The notes: generated from the letters alone by a model not told the origin. A stretch of DNA of 64,000 nucleotides from Streptococcus parasanguinis CC87K (GCF_000507765.1 NZ_KI669401.1:496001-560000), one strand, 5' to 3'; positions 1 to 8,450 are shown, counted from the stretch's first letter. Made by a program: numbers and translations.

Positions 1-27
1 TTTCTTAGAAAAGTCTTTCTATTATTA

Positions 28-42
28 AATTTTCAGACAATT
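28..42. promoter_or_regulatory. CodY box upstream of the efe-tat operon
   Basis: AATTTTCAGACAATT matches the CodY consensus AATTTTCWGAAAATT at 14 of 15 positions. It ends one base before the -35 hexamer of the promoter that follows. CodY is the branched-chain amino acid responsive regulator of Firmicutes. Its role here is inferred from the site alone. Confidence 0.6.
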
Positions 43-43
43 G

Positions 44-72
44 TTGAAAAATGAGAAAACTTCTGGTAAAAT
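44..72 (+). promoter_or_regulatory. Promoter of the efeO-efeB-efeU-tatC-tatA operon
   Basis: TTGAAA (44-49), a 17-base spacer and TAAAAT (67-72) form a sigma-A type promoter. Transcription would start near 79. That rules out the upstream in-frame codon at 41 and supports translation from the ATG at 104. Confidence 0.65.
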
Positions 73-103
73 AAGTCCAAGAACAAAAGAGGAGAAGTCT
101 TTC

Positions 104-976
104 ATGAAAAAATATAGTCTACTCTTATTGAGTGTTGCTCTTTTAGCAGGGTGTGCAAATTCTAGTAGCAAACAGTCGAGTCAAAAGACGCAAACCAGCT
201 CAACGGTGCAGTTGTCAAAGGCTGACCAGAAGACCTTGGACAATGCGACAGCTGAATACAAAGACTTTGTCGAAATGCAAATCGACCAATTGCTCAAGGA
301 TACAGAAGGATTCCGAGCTACGCTAAAGGCGGGAAATTTGGAAGAAGCTAAAAAGCAATATCCCTTGATCCGCATGGCCTATGAACGGTCTGAACCGATT
401 GCTGAAACCTTCGGAGAATCGGATGTCAAGATCGACTACCGCTTGGTGGATTATGTGGATGAAAATAAATCAGAAGATGGCTGGTCAGGTTTCCACCGGA
501 TTGAGCGTATCCTTTGGGAAAACAATACTACAGATGGAACAGACAAATATGCTGACCAACTGGTGAACGATATAAAGGAGTTGAAAGCTAAAATTGCTAC
601 AGTAGAAGTCACACCGGATATCATGTTGACTGGAGCTGTCGATTTGCTCAATGAAGTGGCAACGCAAAAGATTACAGGTGAAGAAGAAGTCTTCTCTCAT
701 ACAGATCTTTACGACTTTCGTGCCAATATTGAAGGGGCTGAAAAGATCTTCTCTCTCTTTAAACCTTTGATTGAGAAAAAAGATGCCAAATTGGTTAAAA
801 CCTTGGAAGCAGAATTTAAGAATGTGAATGCTTTATTGGACAAACACATGACAGATGATTCAAACTATAAGTCTTACACAGATTTATCCAAGGAAGATAC
901 CAAGGAATTGGCAGAAGCTGTGACCAAACTTGGTGAACCTTTGTCTCAAATGGGTGTGATTTTAGATGGGAAATAA
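104..976 (+). CDS. efeO: EfeO/EfeM-type iron-uptake lipoprotein (imelysin-like)
   Basis: Extracellular lipoprotein of an Efe-type ferrous/ferric iron importer. It is thought to bind iron and present it to the EfeU permease. The ATG at 104 gives 290 residues, with a GAGGAG ribosome site just upstream and a lipoprotein signal ending LLAGC (lipid-modified Cys17). A Ser/Thr/Gln-rich linker follows, then the imelysin/M75-like domain with the HxxE metal motif HRIE at about residues 131-134. There is no cupredoxin domain, so it is the short EfeM-like form. It is the first gene of the operon, 5 bp before efeB. Earlier in-frame starts lie upstream of the mapped promoter and lack a signal peptide. Confidence 0.88.
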   Translation: MKKYSLLLLSVALLAGCANSSSKQSSQKTQTSSTVQLSKADQKTLDNATAEYKDFVEMQIDQLLKDTEGFRATLKAGNLEEAKKQYPLIRMAYERSEPIAETFGESDVKIDYRLVDYVDENKSEDGWSGFHRIERILWENNTTDGTDKYADQLVNDIKELKAKIATVEVTPDIMLTGAVDLLNEVATQKITGEEEVFSHTDLYDFRANIEGAEKIFSLFKPLIEKKDAKLVKTLEAEFKNVNALLDKHMTDDSNYKSYTDLSKEDTKELAEAVTKLGEPLSQMGVILDGK

Positions 977-981
977 GAAAA

Positions 982-2187
982 ATGGCTGACGAAAAATTTT
1001 TAGATAAAAAAATGGACCGTCGTGAATTTCTTAAAAAAGCAGGTATCGGAGGGGCTGGTCTAGCGCTGGGTCTCTCTGGTGCATCTGCTTTTTTCGCTAA
1101 TCAAGACAGTTCCATTAAAAAAGCTTATGATGGGGATGAAGACATCTCCTTTTATGGCAAGCACCAAGCCGGGATTACGACGGCCATGCAGAAGACTTGC
1201 TACTTGGTGGTGCTGGATCTTCACACGACGGATAAAAAAGAAGTCATCCAGCTTTTTAAAGACTGGACCGACTATAGTAGTAAATTAGTCGAAGGAGAAT
1301 TGGTCAAAAAAGATGGTTCCAATGCCCTCTTGCCACCAACAGATACAGGTGAAACAGTGGGACTCAACCCCTATCGCTTGAGCCTGACGTTTGGGGTTTC
1401 AGCTTCCTTTCTAAAGAAACTGGGCTTGGAGTCCAAACGTCCCAAGCTCTTTCGTGATTTGCCTCCATTTCCAAAGGAGCAGTTGCAGGACAAATACACT
1501 GGTGGCGATATCGTCATTCAGGCCTGTGCCGACGATGAGCAAGTAGCCTTTCATGCGGTCCGAAATCTCATCCGCAAAGGTCGCAATACCATCACCATGA
1601 AGTGGAGCAAATCAGGATTTGCAGCTATTGGTGACCGAAAAGAAACGCCCCGCAACCTCTTTGGTTTCAAGGATGGAACAGCAAATGTCACGACGGAGAA
1701 GGATTTTGACAAGGTCGTCTGGACTGATAGCAAGGATTGGATGAAGGGTGGTTCCTATATGGCTCTTCGCCTAGTGCAAATGCACTTGGAAACTTGGGAC
1801 CGAACCAATTTGCAGGAGCAGGAAAATACCTTTGGTCGCTACAAGGAATCCGGTGCTCCCTTTGGTAAAACCAACGAATTTGATGAAGTAGATTTATCTA
1901 AACTACCAGTTGATTCACATGTTCGTTTGGCCAAAGAAGTGGATCGACCGATTTTACGGCGTTCTTATTCTTATTCGGATGGCATCAATGAACAGACTGG
2001 GCAATTTGATGCTGGCTTGATCTTTATCGCCTTTCAAAAAGATCCAAACAGTTTTGTTAAAATCCAAACCAATCTAGGTGCAGAGGATAAAATGAACGAG
2101 TACATCACCCATATCGGAAGTGGACTCTTTGCTTGCTTTGCAGGTGTTGAGAAAGGAGGCTACCTTGGTCAAGCACTCTTTGAATAA
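982..2187 (+). CDS. efeB: EfeB, Tat-exported DyP-type haem peroxidase / deferrochelatase
   Basis: Dye-decolourising peroxidase family enzyme of the Efe system. Family members oxidise substrates with peroxide, and some release iron from haem. The N-terminus has a twin-arginine signal (RREFLKK, Arg13-Arg14) followed by a Gly/Ala-rich hydrophobic stretch, so folded haem-loaded protein should leave through Tat. The DyP signature GFKDG is at about residues 228-232, and the likely proximal haem ligand is His313. The length (401 aa) is normal. The 3' end overlaps efeU by 23 bp, and tatC-tatA follow, so substrate and translocon are co-transcribed. Confidence 0.92.
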   Translation: MADEKFLDKKMDRREFLKKAGIGGAGLALGLSGASAFFANQDSSIKKAYDGDEDISFYGKHQAGITTAMQKTCYLVVLDLHTTDKKEVIQLFKDWTDYSSKLVEGELVKKDGSNALLPPTDTGETVGLNPYRLSLTFGVSASFLKKLGLESKRPKLFRDLPPFPKEQLQDKYTGGDIVIQACADDEQVAFHAVRNLIRKGRNTITMKWSKSGFAAIGDRKETPRNLFGFKDGTANVTTEKDFDKVVWTDSKDWMKGGSYMALRLVQMHLETWDRTNLQEQENTFGRYKESGAPFGKTNEFDEVDLSKLPVDSHVRLAKEVDRPILRRSYSYSDGINEQTGQFDAGLIFIAFQKDPNSFVKIQTNLGAEDKMNEYITHIGSGLFACFAGVEKGGYLGQALFE

Positions 2188-3850
2188 ACTTTTGATCTTG
2201 TTAGGCCTTCTTGCCTTGTTCTGGACTCATCCAGTGGCTGCGGAATCTTATAGCGATCTCTTTATCAAGATCACAGATGCAACAACCGCTGTAGAAAATA
2301 AGAACCAGGATAAGGCCAAGGAATTGATCGCTGAGATTCAGGATGATTTTGAATCCAAAGATCACCATGATTCCAAGGCAGGAAAAAAAGTTAGCCAAGC
2401 TCTAGCTATAAAAGGGGAGGTAACCAAAGAGGATCTCACCAAGATCTCATCAGCCCTGCTAGCTTTTGAAAAAGAACAAAATCCGGTCGATTTAGAGGCG
2501 GAAAAAGACAAACTCGTGAGTCGCCTCGCTCCTTACTTTAAGAACCTACAAGATGCCATTACAGCTAAGGATCTGGATAAAACCCGTCAAACCTATGCAG
2601 ATCTCAATAATACCTGGACACGAAACGAAGCAGTGGTAAGGGATCATAGCACAGCCTACTATGGCAAAATCGAGACGGCCATTTCGCTCTTACGTAGTAG
2701 CATTGAAACAGAGCCTACTGACTTCACCAGCATCCAGTCCTCCTATGATGACCTCAAAAATGGGATTGATGCCTTTGTAAAAGGAGAAGCGATTAGCAGT
2801 GCTAGTCCGGATTTGACACTGAAAGATGGGATCAAGCTTTTGGAGAAGGCGCAAAGCCAATTCCAATCTGGCGACGATAAATCTGCTGCAGCAACTATGA
2901 AGCAGTTCATCACCATCTGGCCAACCATTGAGGGGGATGTCAGCACGACCAATCCAAGCCTCTACACGCGCGTAGAGAGTGAATCCCCGGTCATTATGGT
3001 TAAGGGGAAAGAAAAGACCTATCAAGAGAAATTACAAGCCTTGATCAGGGACCTTTCTGCGATCGATACGACAGCTTCTTACAACGCTTTTGATGCTATG
3101 TTGATTCTTCTACGTGAAGGAGTAGAAGCGCTTCTGATCGTCATGGCCCTTGTGACGACCCTTAAGGCCGCTAAGATGAGGAAAGGCCTCAAATGGGTCT
3201 ACGGTGGAGCTGCTGCGGGGGTTCTTGCCAGCGCAGCGATCGCTCTTGTTCTGCAAGTCGCTTTTCCAGCCGTTACTTCGGGCTCTAACCGGGAAATTAT
3301 TGAAGGTGGCGTTGGGATTTTCGCTGTGGTCATGATGATCCTCATCGGAATTTGGCTCCACAGCAAGTCCTCTGTCAAACAGTGGAATGCCTTCATGGAC
3401 CGTCAGATGAAGACGGTAACGGCTACAGGAAGTTTTGTCTCTATGTTTGCCCTCAGTTTCTTAGCAGTCTTTCGTGAAGGGGCTGAGACTATTCTCTTCT
3501 ATGTTGGAATCATTCCACGGATTACAACCACGAATTTCTTATTAGGAATCGGGCTTGCCATAGCTGTTCTCATCCTTATTGCAGTGGCCATGACCAAGGC
3601 CAGTCAAGCCATCCAACCTCATCGAATCTTTTTCATTCTGACGTGGTTAATCTACGCCTTGGCCTTCAAGATGCTCGGTGTTAGCATCCATGCCCTTCAG
3701 TTGACCAATATCCTACCGAGTCATTTGGTCAATGGATTTCCTACCATTGATTGGGCAGGGATCTATCCAAGCTGGGAAGTTCTTCTTCCCCAACTACTCT
3801 TTGTGGCCCTGATCGCCCTTATCACGGTGAGACAACATGGCAAAGAGTAG
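2165..3850 (+). CDS. efeU: EfeU/FTR1-family iron permease with long extracellular N-domain
   Basis: Membrane permease of the Efe iron importer, related to yeast Ftr1p. The C-terminal half (from about residue 310) has seven or so hydrophobic segments and two REGxE iron-channel motifs, REGVEALL and REGAETIL. The N-terminal half is a predicted extracytoplasmic helical domain behind a signal-like segment. I chose the TTG at 2165 because AAAGGAGG lies about 5 bases upstream and the signal sequence then starts the protein (561 aa). An upstream in-frame ATG at 2120 would add a non-conserved tail inside efeB. It overlaps efeB at its 5' end and tatC at its 3' end. Confidence 0.88.
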   Translation: MVKHSLNKLLILLGLLALFWTHPVAAESYSDLFIKITDATTAVENKNQDKAKELIAEIQDDFESKDHHDSKAGKKVSQALAIKGEVTKEDLTKISSALLAFEKEQNPVDLEAEKDKLVSRLAPYFKNLQDAITAKDLDKTRQTYADLNNTWTRNEAVVRDHSTAYYGKIETAISLLRSSIETEPTDFTSIQSSYDDLKNGIDAFVKGEAISSASPDLTLKDGIKLLEKAQSQFQSGDDKSAAATMKQFITIWPTIEGDVSTTNPSLYTRVESESPVIMVKGKEKTYQEKLQALIRDLSAIDTTASYNAFDAMLILLREGVEALLIVMALVTTLKAAKMRKGLKWVYGGAAAGVLASAAIALVLQVAFPAVTSGSNREIIEGGVGIFAVVMMILIGIWLHSKSSVKQWNAFMDRQMKTVTATGSFVSMFALSFLAVFREGAETILFYVGIIPRITTTNFLLGIGLAIAVLILIAVAMTKASQAIQPHRIFFILTWLIYALAFKMLGVSIHALQLTNILPSHLVNGFPTIDWAGIYPSWEVLLPQLLFVALIALITVRQHGKE

Positions 3851-4556
3851 AGCAGATAAAATGACCATTGTCGAGCACTTGGTCGAATTTCGAAAACGAT
3901 TGATCGCAGTGGTCTTGTGTTATATTATCGTCTTCATCGTAGCCTTTGTATTTGGAGGAGAACTCTACCAGATCTTGACCGCTAGCCTCCATCAAAAACT
4001 GCTGGTACTGGGTCCAAATGATATCCTCTGGATCTATGTATCGCTGGCCAATCTCTCAGCTTTTAGTCTGACACTGCCCTTTATTGTCTACCAGATTTGG
4101 CAATTTGTGAGACCGGCTTTAAGGGAGAAGGAGGCGCGTGCAGTCTTTGCCTACATTCCAGCTAGCTTTATTTGCTTTGTGCTTGGGCTGGCGTTTGGTT
4201 ATTTCTTTGTCAGCCCAGCTATTTTAGAGGTCTTGATGCGCTTGGGAGAAGGGCTGTTTGATACCCAATTGACGGCACAAAATTATTTAACCTTCTTATG
4301 GCACACCACCTTGCCTTTAGGGGTCTTGTTCGAGTTACCAGTTTTGGTCGCTTTTCTGACCTCGATTGGGCTCTTGACACCACAGTTTTTAATAACCTAC
4401 CGACGTTACGCTTACTTTGTCCTGCTGGTCTTGGCCGTCGTGCTAACCCCTGCAGACTTTATCAGTGACTTGGCCATGACACTCCCTTTGATCCTCTTAT
4501 TTGAAGTCAGTGTCGCCATCAGTAAAGTCATCTATTCAAGAAAAAGGAGAAACTAA
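3837..4556 (+). CDS. tatC: TatC, twin-arginine translocase receptor subunit
   Basis: Polytopic membrane receptor that recognises RR signal peptides and, with TatA, exports folded proteins. The protein has 239 residues, six hydrophobic segments, and the conserved N-terminal cytoplasmic sequence HLVEFRKRL at about residues 14-22. It overlaps efeU by 14 bp, and its stop codon overlaps the tatA start by one base, so the genes are translationally coupled. EfeB is the only clear Tat substrate in the window, which suggests a dedicated minimal TatAC system. Confidence 0.95.
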   Translation: MAKSRADKMTIVEHLVEFRKRLIAVVLCYIIVFIVAFVFGGELYQILTASLHQKLLVLGPNDILWIYVSLANLSAFSLTLPFIVYQIWQFVRPALREKEARAVFAYIPASFICFVLGLAFGYFFVSPAILEVLMRLGEGLFDTQLTAQNYLTFLWHTTLPLGVLFELPVLVAFLTSIGLLTPQFLITYRRYAYFVLLVLAVVLTPADFISDLAMTLPLILLFEVSVAISKVIYSRKRRN

Positions 4557-4753
4557 TGGGAATTTTACGTGATATTGGAGCACCAGGTTTGATCATCATC
4601 ATCCTGGGCGCCCTCTTGATTTTTGGACCAAAACGCCTGCCTGAGTTGGGCCAGTCTATCGGCAAAATGTTTGCTGAATTTAAGACAGCTGTCAATAAAG
4701 GCAGTGAAGAAGCAGATCAAGACGCCAAAGAAGCTAAAGAAGAAAAAGAATAA
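4556..4753 (+). CDS. tatA: TatA, twin-arginine translocase pore subunit
   Basis: Small (65 aa) single-span protein that oligomerises to form the Tat pore. An N-terminal hydrophobic helix is followed by the conserved hinge FGPKRLPELG (about residues 22-31), an amphipathic helix with Phe (MFAEFK), and a charged Lys/Glu tail. No separate tatB is present, as usual in Firmicutes where TatA serves both roles. It is the last gene of the iron-uptake/Tat operon. Confidence 0.95.
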   Translation: MGILRDIGAPGLIIIILGALLIFGPKRLPELGQSIGKMFAEFKTAVNKGSEEADQDAKEAKEEKE

Positions 4754-4775
4754 TCAGACAATTTTCAAAATTCTA

Positions 4776-4825
4776 TTGAGTTCGATTGCATAAAAAGGTA
4801 TAATAAGACAAGTACTTGCAATCGA
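4776..4825 (+). promoter_or_regulatory. Promoter with flanking inverted repeat before a small membrane-protein gene
   Basis: TTGAGT (4776-4781), 17 bases and TATAAT (4799-4804) form a good promoter. The perfect 9-bp inverted repeat TCGATTGCA (4782-4790) and TGCAATCGA (4817-4825) brackets the -10 and start site. It could be a repressor operator or a 5'-UTR hairpin arm. Confidence 0.5.
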
Positions 4826-4839
4826 CGAAGGAGGAAACC

Positions 4840-4950
4840 ATGATTATTACGATTTTGTCACTCATTTTCTATTTTAGCTATATCGGATTCTTATGCTGGT
4901 TGGTCGTAAAAATTGTCGAAAAATTGTTCAATTTCTTGTTGAACCGTTAA
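4840..4950 (+). CDS. Small single-span membrane protein (36 aa), unknown function
   Basis: The ORF begins ATG at 4840 behind a strong ribosome site (GAAGGAGG) and encodes 36 residues. Nearly all of them form one hydrophobic helix (residues 2-23) ending in a short basic tail, KIVEKLFNFLLNR. It has its own promoter upstream and an intrinsic terminator 9 bases downstream, so it is a complete monocistronic unit and not a chance ORF. It could be a membrane-active peptide (type I toxin-like) or a small regulator of a membrane protein. No family was recognised. Confidence 0.6.
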   Translation: MIITILSLIFYFSYIGFLCWLVVKIVEKLFNFLLNR

Positions 4951-4958
4951 TGAAGAAA

Positions 4959-4991
4959 CAATCCATTTCACCCCGAGTGAGTGGATTTTTT
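4959..4991 (+). terminator. Intrinsic terminator after the 36-aa membrane protein
   Basis: AATCCATTTCAC pairs with GTGAGTGGATT around a short loop, and the hairpin is followed by six T residues. Confidence 0.7.
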
Positions 4992-5113
4992 GTGTCCAAT
5001 TCAGTTAGAAAGATTCAAACAAAGAGGTTTTAACGGTCTCAGATTGAAGATAAAGTCATATAAAAAACTTTCCTTAAGTGAGTACGGACGTCAGCGAACT
5101 TATTAGAAGTTCC

Positions 5114-5242
5114 ATGACTAAATCAAAATACAAAGGGCGTCTGCGGATAAAGTCAAAAGAGGAAATTAGAAAGCAAGTGAAACAACACAACAAAACCATC
5201 GTTTTACTGACTGTTTTGTTTATTGCTATGCTTTCCATTTAA
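5114..5242 (+). CDS. Possible small basic membrane protein (42 aa)
   Basis: ATG at 5114 opens a 42-residue frame with a very basic first half (KSKYKGRLRIKSKEE) and one hydrophobic C-terminal helix (IVLLTVLFIAML), a tail-anchored arrangement. The ribosome site (AGAAG) is weak and no obvious promoter is seen, so this may be a decayed gene. The rest of 4992-5466 holds no other feature except the promoter of the next gene. Confidence 0.35.
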   Translation: MTKSKYKGRLRIKSKEEIRKQVKQHNKTIVLLTVLFIAMLSI

Positions 5243-5404
5243 ATGTTTTTATATCTTTCAACTTCTAGTATTTCTTGTTACTAGTGATGGACTATATCGT
5301 TTGTTTTTCTTATTTATTTTATAAGAATGTTAAGCTTAATAGAAATACAGTAATTACAAGATTGTAATATATTCTGTTATAGCTTTATGTGGCATGGGTA
5401 TAAA

Positions 5405-5435
5405 TTGATATGACTTTTATTATCTATGGTATAAT
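5405..5435 (+). promoter_or_regulatory. Extended -10 promoter of the SAP-domain gene
   Basis: TATAAT at 5430-5435 is preceded by TG plus one base (extended -10). A TTGATA sits 19 bases further upstream. Confidence 0.5.
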
Positions 5436-5466
5436 GAGATAAATTTGGAGTTGTAGAGGCGAGCAT

Positions 5467-6084
5467 TTGGAAGAACATAGACCTGATTTTAGAGATATAA
5501 AATCATTTGAAGAATTTAACAGATACTACTGGTATCGAGAAGAGCTTTCACAAATTTGTAAGTACCTTGGATTAGAATACAGATGTACAAAAAAAGAATT
5601 AAATCATATTATAGAACAATATTTTAGGGGAAATAGAGTAGAAAAAGTTTTGAGGAAAAGAAACAAAAATCAAACCGAAATAATAACCCTAAATACATCA
5701 TTACTTGAATGTGGGTTTTCCTTTAATCAGAAATTTCGTGATTATTTTTCAGCTGTAACAGGTGTTAATCCGTTTAAGTTTAATGCTGATATGGCAACTG
5801 CTTGGAGAAAAGTAAAACGGGACAACAACATAAATTTTACAATCCAAGATATGATTAAAATATACTATGGAGAGTCAGACTACGCCAAGTATGATAATTC
5901 AGCTTGCCAATGGAATCAATTTCTAAAAGACTTTTGTGCCGATGAATTTAGCAATCATTACTCCAACAAGTTAAAAGTTGCGGCTATCCTTTGGAATGAA
6001 GTTAGAGATTCAAAAAATAAAAAAATTTATTCACGGGGACTTCTAAAAGAATATAGCTACAAAATAGAGGAGTACTGTAAGTAA
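5467..6084 (+). CDS. SAP-like domain protein, unknown function
   Basis: A 205-residue soluble, basic protein. The first part (RPDFRDIKSFEEFNRYYW, then a helix-turn-helix-like segment to about residue 55) resembles SAP-domain proteins of Firmicutes, where the fold usually binds nucleic acid. The remainder is helical and uncharacterised. The start is TTG at 5467, with AGAGG 7 bases upstream and no better ATG nearby. The gene stands alone between its own promoter and a terminator. The family call is from memory of similar N-termini and the function is unknown. Confidence 0.6.
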   Translation: MEEHRPDFRDIKSFEEFNRYYWYREELSQICKYLGLEYRCTKKELNHIIEQYFRGNRVEKVLRKRNKNQTEIITLNTSLLECGFSFNQKFRDYFSAVTGVNPFKFNADMATAWRKVKRDNNINFTIQDMIKIYYGESDYAKYDNSACQWNQFLKDFCADEFSNHYSNKLKVAAILWNEVRDSKNKKIYSRGLLKEYSYKIEEYCK

Positions 6085-6129
6085 ACAACTTCAAGTTTGT
6101 CGAACGGAATATAAAGTATTAAAGACGAT

Positions 6130-6157
6130 AGCACTCTGTTTTTGCAGAGTGCTTTTT
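6130..6157 (+). terminator. Intrinsic terminator after the SAP-domain gene
   Basis: GCACTCTG and CAGAGTGC form a perfect stem around a TTTTTG loop, followed by six T residues. Confidence 0.85.
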
Positions 6158-6192
6158 TGTTTTATAGAATATAAGAGAATGTGGGATACTTG

Positions 6193-6273
6193 CTTTCTCT
6201 GCTAGATGATCGAGCAGAGAAAGATTTATTAGATATGACATCAGTCAGCTAAACCCTTTTAGCTGGCTTTTTT
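6193..6273 (+). other. Two hairpins, the second terminator-like, in a gene-free interval
   Basis: A perfect 11-bp stem (CTTTCTCTGCT, 6193-6203, with AGCAGAGAAAG, 6213-6223) is followed about 20 bases later by a terminator-like hairpin (CAGCTAAA/TTTTAGCTG plus T-run, 6246-6273). No ORF with a ribosome site lies between 6085 and 6398. The pair could be the remnant of a leader RNA or the end of a short transcript. Confidence 0.4.
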
Positions 6274-6398
6274 GTTAGCGACTCGGTCATTAACTTGCTT
6301 GTCAAAATATAATTCGGTATCATAGATATATAATGTTTGGTAAGTAAGTCCTATTGTCAGTTCGGAACAAGTAGATAGGAGAAGGGGAGAAAAAACTA

Positions 6399-6935
6399 GT
6401 GAATAAAGACCAATTGATAGAGAAACCAGAAATAAATATTGTTGGGGTTATTGCAAATCATCAGTTTAACTGGTATATTTGTTCAAACGAAATGTGGACA
6501 ATGGATATCGATAAATATATTCAGGCATACCAGGAAGCAGGTCTGGATGTTGATTTCTCCTATTTACCTGAGATTCAGCAGAATCTTCATGTGATTACAA
6601 AAAGCAATCTTGAGAGCTACTTAGAAATGTATAAAGATGATTGGCTGAAGGTGACGGTTGAAGAATTGATCTCAATGATCAAACGTTCAATGGAAGAGGA
6701 GAACTTGAATTCAGAGATTATTCTGGAAGGAAAAGCCTTGCTTCCGGATCTTTTCATCGATTTTGATAAAGAAGAATTTTATTCAAACCATCTGGGGATG
6801 AAAAACTACGAAAGATATGTGCCAAACGGATGGAAGTTTTTTTCAGGACGTTTTGATCATTTGATCCCCAAAGAGGAGCAATATTGGATTGAAGAGACCA
6901 AGAAAACTGAAGGAACTAGTCTTCTATTCATATAA
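6399..6935 (+). CDS. Hypothetical cytoplasmic protein (178 aa)
   Basis: Acidic soluble protein with many aromatic residues and no signal peptide or membrane segment. GTG at 6399 is used because AGGAGAAGGGGAG lies just upstream and no nearby ATG exists. The composition, its isolated position and variable neighbours resemble immunity-type or DUF proteins of streptococci, but no motif was recognised and no function is assigned. Confidence 0.6.
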   Translation: MNKDQLIEKPEINIVGVIANHQFNWYICSNEMWTMDIDKYIQAYQEAGLDVDFSYLPEIQQNLHVITKSNLESYLEMYKDDWLKVTVEELISMIKRSMEEENLNSEIILEGKALLPDLFIDFDKEEFYSNHLGMKNYERYVPNGWKFFSGRFDHLIPKEEQYWIEETKKTEGTSLLFI

Positions 6936-7085
6936 AAATAATACAGTTTAAAAGTATTTCATGAGACTGTGAAATGCTTTAAAATTTCGCCACATTTCAA
7001 ATCTTTATATTCCGTTTCGTTAGGAATAGCGATGGAAAGCCAACCAAATATGCTATACTGAAGTAGATAGAAGGAGGAGCGACTG

Positions 7086-7682
7086 ATGAGCAGAAAGTGG
7101 GTAAAGATCATTGCTATTTTAATTTTCATCCTATCCGGTAGTTACTTTGTCTACAATAAACTAACGAAGCCGAATCTTGGACCGAAAACAACAAAGCTCT
7201 ATAAGCATGGTTTTCTTTTGCTAGAAGAACAAATCGGAACCTACATCAAAGAACACTATACTGGGATTGAGAAGATTGAGTTCTCCCCAATCTACGTTAC
7301 TGAAGAAGGGTCAACATTCTCAAATGCCTATGTGCGTCCGACGATCTATGACAAGTATGGAAATAAAGCTACTCTGGGAGATAAAATAAAGAAATTTATT
7401 CCATTAAGTTATGGATTGATTTCAGACATTGTTCTTGATTTTGATGGAGGTGGCAATGAAGTCATTGAGTTACTGGACTCAAATGGCAAACCTGTAGACG
7501 TTTCAAATGAGGAGCATTTGCCTAAGAGAGCTATACTCACAGAGGCAAGTAGTACAGATGAAAATATTGAATTATTAGTAGAAGATGGTCAGTTAATAGG
7601 AGTCGTAAAGGATGATAAAGGAAGCCCTGGTGCAGAAATTGTTTATAATACGGAACTCCATAAAGGAGACGCGAGAGAGTAG
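7086..7682 (+). CDS. Membrane-anchored or secreted hypothetical protein (198 aa)
   Basis: An N-terminal basic stretch and one hydrophobic helix (IIAILIFILSGSYFVY, residues 8-23) precede about 175 residues of mixed alpha/beta extracytoplasmic sequence rich in charged and Gly residues. There is no lipobox, so a membrane anchor is more likely than a lipoprotein. AGGAGGAGCG precedes the ATG. The gene sits 42 bp before the alpha/beta hydrolase gene and may be co-transcribed with it. Function unknown. Confidence 0.6.
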   Translation: MSRKWVKIIAILIFILSGSYFVYNKLTKPNLGPKTTKLYKHGFLLLEEQIGTYIKEHYTGIEKIEFSPIYVTEEGSTFSNAYVRPTIYDKYGNKATLGDKIKKFIPLSYGLISDIVLDFDGGGNEVIELLDSNGKPVDVSNEEHLPKRAILTEASSTDENIELLVEDGQLIGVVKDDKGSPGAEIVYNTELHKGDARE

Positions 7683-7724
7683 CGCTAACCAATGAAATAG
7701 AATGAAAAAGAAAGGACAAAACAC

Positions 7725-8450
7725 ATGCAGTATTATTTTATCGGTGGCCTAGGTGGTAATAGCTACCATCTGGCTCCACTAATGGATGAGCTAGGCTTTC
7801 CTGTGACCTTTCTAGATCCCTATAGGGAAATGATTCAGACAGAAAACGATCTTCGTGATTGGTTCCAAGGTCGGGTTGGCCAGGCTGAAGAGATCTGCTT
7901 ATTTGGGCATTCCTTGGGTGGAGATTTGGCTCGTTATCTGGCTACTGAGTTTCCTCAGATCCAGGCTTTGATTCTCCTGGATGGGGGTTATCTGGATATG
8001 GAAAAGATCCTGCCTCTTGAAGAAGAACTAGAAGGAACGGCGTCCTTCATGCAGCAGCAAGTTTTTGCAACTTTAGAAGAAGCCGTGTTATCAGAACTTG
8101 GTGATGGAGAAGATCCTACTCCTATAGCGCGAAAAGCAGTAGAGGCTAGCTTTCGCTGGAATCCAGCAAGTGAACAATATGAATTAAATCTGGATCTCGA
8201 AAAGGTCATGGCTTTATTGCGTCTACGGCGTCGGATCAAGACTTACCAGATTCCACTGGCGGACCTGCCTGTCCTCTTTATTGGACCTCGATACCAAGAA
8301 GAACCTGAATGGAGAAAAGAAGCTCTGAAGCAACTAGATCCCCAGATCAAGCAAGTTTTGCTAGATGCTTTGGGGCACGAACTGTATACAGAGGCGCCAG
8401 AAATTGTAGCTAGAGAAGTCAACAATTGGCTCCAAAATGTTCATAAATAA
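7725..8450 (+). CDS. Alpha/beta-hydrolase family protein
   Basis: A 241-residue alpha/beta-fold hydrolase. The oxyanion-hole region is FIGGLGGNSYH at residues 5-15, the nucleophile elbow is GHSLGG at about residues 65-70, and the candidate catalytic His lies in LGHELYTEAPE near the C-terminus. There is no signal peptide, so it is cytoplasmic. The natural substrate cannot be told from sequence. It is followed at once by an intrinsic terminator. Confidence 0.75.
   Translation: MQYYFIGGLGGNSYHLAPLMDELGFPVTFLDPYREMIQTENDLRDWFQGRVGQAEEICLFGHSLGGDLARYLATEFPQIQALILLDGGYLDMEKILPLEEELEGTASFMQQQVFATLEEAVLSELGDGEDPTPIARKAVEASFRWNPASEQYELNLDLEKVMALLRLRRRIKTYQIPLADLPVLFIGPRYQEEPEWRKEALKQLDPQIKQVLLDALGHELYTEAPEIVAREVNNWLQNVHK

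Noticed and set aside
6193-6273. T-box or riboswitch before the 178-aa hypothetical gene
   Set aside because: Two hairpins are present, but no T-box sequence, specifier loop or known aptamer core could be found.
5467-8450. Defence island reading of the small hypothetical genes 5467-7682
   Set aside because: They have individual promoters and terminators, no toxin, nuclease or HEPN motif, and base composition closer to the core, so there is no positive evidence.
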